In this document: positions 62,167-64,000 of the stretch, one piece after another | Numbering within the stretch: position 1 is the stretch's first letter | Layout: each line of letters begins with the position of its first letter | DNA from: Deferribacteres bacterium | Lineage (GTDB): Bacteria; Chrysiogenota; Deferribacteres; Deferribacterales; Geovibrionaceae | DNA length: 64,000 nt | Direction of reading: 5' to 3' | NCBI GenBank assembly: GCA_023395255.1 | Contig: JAEWZN010000013.1 | Span: forward strand, 62,001 to 126,000 | Notes under the pieces: generated by a model | Databases searched by the model: none | Seen by the model: only the letters and a program-made list of their open reading frames with translations | Told to the model about the DNA's origin: nothing | Position numbers and translations under genes: made by a program

Positions 62167-62916
62167 CTACTTGGGTAACCTTTCCATGAACTTGCTTATC
62201 AGATCAATAGGCAGCGGGAAAACAACGGTGGAGTTCTTTTCGGACGCTATCTCTGTGAGTGTCTGTAAATATCTTAACTGTATTGTAACAGGGTTTCTTG
62301 ACATTATCTCGCTTGCTTCTGCGAGTTTTTCCGCAGACTGCATTTCGCCTTCGGCGTGGATTATTTTTGCCCTTCTTTCCCTTTCCGCCTCGGCCTGTTT
62401 GGCCATTGCTCTCTGCATTTCACCGGGAAGGTCAACGTGTTTCATCTCAACTGAGCTTACCTTCACGCCCCACGGGTCGGTCTGTTTGTCGATCACACTC
62501 TGGAGCTCGTCATTGATCTGTTCACGGTTGGAGAGAAGATCGTCAAGCTCAAACTGACCGAGTATGCTGCGGAGAGTGGTCTGCGCAAGCTGGCTTGTTG
62601 CGTAGTAGTAGTCCTCAACTTCGAGAATTGCGCTTTCCGGTCTTAATATGCGGAAATAGATGACAGCGTTGACTTTAACGGACACGTTGTCTTTTGTGAT
62701 GATGTCCTGCGGGGGAACATCCATAACCACCGTGCGGAGGTTAACCTTTGCCATTTTTTCCAGTGCGGGTATCAGGATGATTAGTCCGGGGCCTCTGACG
62801 CCTGAGAATCTGCCGAGACGGAAAATAACTCCGCGCTCATATTCTCTCAGCACTCTGACAGAGTTTGCCAGCAGTACAACGGCAAGGAGCACAAGCACTC
62901 CGAGGGATGGAAACAT
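62167..62916 (-). CDS. Slipin / stomatin-like SPFH-domain membrane protein
   Basis: This 249-residue protein has an N-terminal membrane helix (residues 4-20, [16 protein letters not shown]), then the SPFH domain. It begins [21 protein letters not shown] and includes [24 protein letters not shown] sequence ([13 protein letters not shown]) and [19 protein letters not shown]. The C-terminal helix has [19 protein letters not shown]. Slipins form membrane scaffolds. The role here is unknown. A longer frame reaching into yicC exists, but the ATG at 62916 has an ideal GGAGG and gives the usual slipin N-terminus. A NfeD partner is not nearby. acnA follows in the same transcript. Confidence 0.9.
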   Translation of the reverse strand: MFPSLGVLVLLAVVLLANSVRVLREYERGVIFRLGRFSGVRGPGLIILIPALEKMAKVNLRTVVMDVPPQDIITKDNVSVKVNAVIYFRILRPESAILEVEDYYYATSQLAQTTLRSILGQFELDDLLSNREQINDELQSVIDKQTDPWGVKVSSVEMKHVDLPGEMQRAMAKQAEAERERRAKIIHAEGEMQSAEKLAEASEIMSRNPVTIQLRYLQTLTEIASEKNSTVVFPLPIDLISKFMERLPK

Positions 62917-62995
62917 ATTGACCTCCAAAGTCTGTTTATGTATCATTTTACACTCAATATCAAAAATTTGCCATACCCGTAAGGAGAAAAATTCC

Positions 62996-63871
62996 ATGGG
63001 CATAAAAAGTATGACAGGATACGGAAAAGGAATTTCCGTTTCAGAGAGCTGTGATGTTAAAGTTGAGATAAAAAGTGTTAACAGCAAGTACCTTGACCTT
63101 AATATCAGAATGCCCAAGTATCTGTCTTTCATCGAAATTTCAGTGAAAAACCTCATCAGGGAGCGCCTCGAAAGAGGCAAGGTCGATGTCTTTGTGGATG
63201 TCAGCCTTAAAAAATCACAGTACAAGCCGAAGCTCAACAGAGAGCTTCTTCAGGGATATATAAACACTCTCCTCGCCGCTAAGGACGAATTTTCCCTTGA
63301 CGGAAACCTTACTCTGGATCATGTTATCTCCCTTCCTGACGTGATAGGAACGGAAGAGGACAACTCTCTGGGCGATACTGCGGGGGCGGTTCTTATGGAT
63401 GCCCTTAAAACCGCTCTTGACGGTCTTGAATCCATGAGGCTCATGGAAGGGGAGGCGCTTAAGGCGGATCTCCTTGAGCGTGTTGCTGTTCTGGAAGAAA
63501 TGAACCACGAGATTGATGAAAACCGTAAAGATGTTTATAATTACTGGTATGATAAGTATAATGCCAGAGTCAGGGAGCTTCTGCCCGAAGGTTTTTCAGA
63601 CGAGAGAATAGTTCAGGAAGCAGCCCTCTACGCCGAAAGGTGTGACATAAGTGAGGAAGTAACCCGCATATACGCCCACGCTGAGCACATGAGGCAGATT
63701 ATCGGCTCTAAGGCGGCATGCGGCAAGAAGCTTGACTTTCTTTGTCAGGAGTTTAACCGCGAGTTTAACACAATCGGTTCCAAAAGCAGCAAGATAGGCG
63801 TAATCAACAACGTTGTCAGGGCGAAAAGCGAGCTTGACAGAATCCGCGAGCAGGTGCAGAACATTGTCTGA
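62996..63871 (+). CDS. YicC/YloC family endoribonuclease-type protein
   Basis: The 291-residue protein begins [16 protein letters not shown], the YicC hallmark. It has [20 protein letters not shown], then a C-terminal helical domain with [19 protein letters not shown] and [23 protein letters not shown]. YicC proteins act as RNA-degrading enzymes. AAGGAG precedes the ATG. It starts divergently from the slipin gene, and the gmk start overlaps its stop, as is common for yicC-gmk pairs. Confidence 0.93.
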   Translation: MGIKSMTGYGKGISVSESCDVKVEIKSVNSKYLDLNIRMPKYLSFIEISVKNLIRERLERGKVDVFVDVSLKKSQYKPKLNRELLQGYINTLLAAKDEFSLDGNLTLDHVISLPDVIGTEEDNSLGDTAGAVLMDALKTALDGLESMRLMEGEALKADLLERVAVLEEMNHEIDENRKDVYNYWYDKYNARVRELLPEGFSDERIVQEAALYAERCDISEEVTRIYAHAEHMRQIIGSKAACGKKLDFLCQEFNREFNTIGSKSSKIGVINNVVRAKSELDRIREQVQNIV

Positions 63872-64000
63872 CGGAAAAAACTTCAAACAGGGTAAACTTT
63901 TTGTGGTTAGCGCTCCCAGCGGGGCGGGAAAAACCACCCTGTGCAATAAACTGCTGGAGAACAATAAGGCGCTCCGGTACTCTATTTCATATACCACCAG
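63864..64000 (+). CDS. gmk: Guanylate kinase, N-terminal fragment
   Basis: The frame runs from TTG 63864 to the window edge without a stop (45 residues). It contains [20 protein letters not shown], the Walker A P-loop of guanylate kinase, followed by the conserved YSISYTT segment where GMP recognition begins. The start is TTG with GAGCAGG upstream, overlapping yicC by 8 bases. The enzyme phosphorylates GMP. Only the beginning is in the window. Confidence 0.87.
   Translation, partial: MSDGKNFKQGKLFVVSAPSGAGKTTLCNKLLENNKALRYSISYTT

Noticed and set aside
62917..63237. N-terminal extension of the slipin frame into yicC on the opposite strand
   Set aside because: The ATG at 62916 has GGAGG and gives the standard membrane helix start. 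The extension overlaps yicC antisense.

Overview
The window is a compact, almost fully coding stretch from a Gram-negative, motile, respiring bacterium that probably lives anaerobically. Supporting signs are a TonB-family protein, lipoproteins, mreBCD/PBP2/RodA, a TRAP-TAXI transporter, a chemoreceptor, acetate uptake and oxidation genes (TIGR03647/TIGR03648-type symporter, succinyl-CoA:acetate CoA-transferase, AcnA), UbiA/UbiX quinone genes and HspR-controlled chaperones. The gene mix and protein style recall the Deferribacterota (Geovibrio/Denitrovibrio-like). That is a judgement by eye, not a computed assignment. I see no rRNA, tRNA, CRISPR array, prophage or transposase.

Layout. 1-6.7 kb: tail of a cysteine desulfurase with iscU-like and nfu-like genes, a long-chain acyl-CoA synthetase, UspA, a 5'-nucleotidase lipoprotein and a PLP aminotransferase. 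6.7-11.7 kb: TAXI-TRAP transporter, PilZ protein, mtnA. 11.8-18.8 kb: an acetate-type module on the minus strand, made of symporter small and large subunits, a small membrane protein, a cNMP/CBS/DUF294 protein, an Acs-like protein that lacks key catalytic residues, and a CBS-pair protein. 19.6-25.4 kb: minus-strand run hemE-hemH-ubiA-ubiX followed by four poorly known genes (zinc ribbon, charged coiled coil, HDOD, lipoprotein). 25.6-29.8 kb: serA, a diguanylate cyclase and lysS. 30-38.5 kb: mreBCD-mrdA-rodA, a radical SAM/DUF2344 fusion and a DUF2400 gene. 38.5-45.2 kb: trxA, an FmdB-type zinc ribbon, a BMP-type nucleoside/purine ABC transporter with a xanthine phosphoribosyltransferase, and a HepT/MntA toxin-antitoxin pair. 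45.2-51.2 kb: sigma factor, then a heat-shock operon hsp20-dnaJ-hspR-clpB with a HAIR operator and a repeat island inside it. 51.3-53.8 kb: a TonB-family gene whose 3' end is duplicated around tandem palindromic repeats, then a radical SAM/SPASM protein. 54-64 kb: nitrilase-family hydrolase, CoA-transferase, an unknown gene with a near-consensus sigma-28 promoter, a chemoreceptor with a cysteine-rich domain, acnA, a slipin, yicC and the start of gmk.

How it fits together. Acetate imported by the symporter could be activated by the CoA-transferase and oxidised through the TCA cycle via AcnA. The CBS, cNMP and NTase proteins beside the symporter look like its control layer. The points most worth a second look are the catalytically degenerate Acs-like protein in that module, the two related composite repeat islands (one inside the heat-shock operon, one at the tonB 3' end), the HAIR operator, the exact MntA/HepT motifs, and the sigma-28 promoter before a gene of unknown function.
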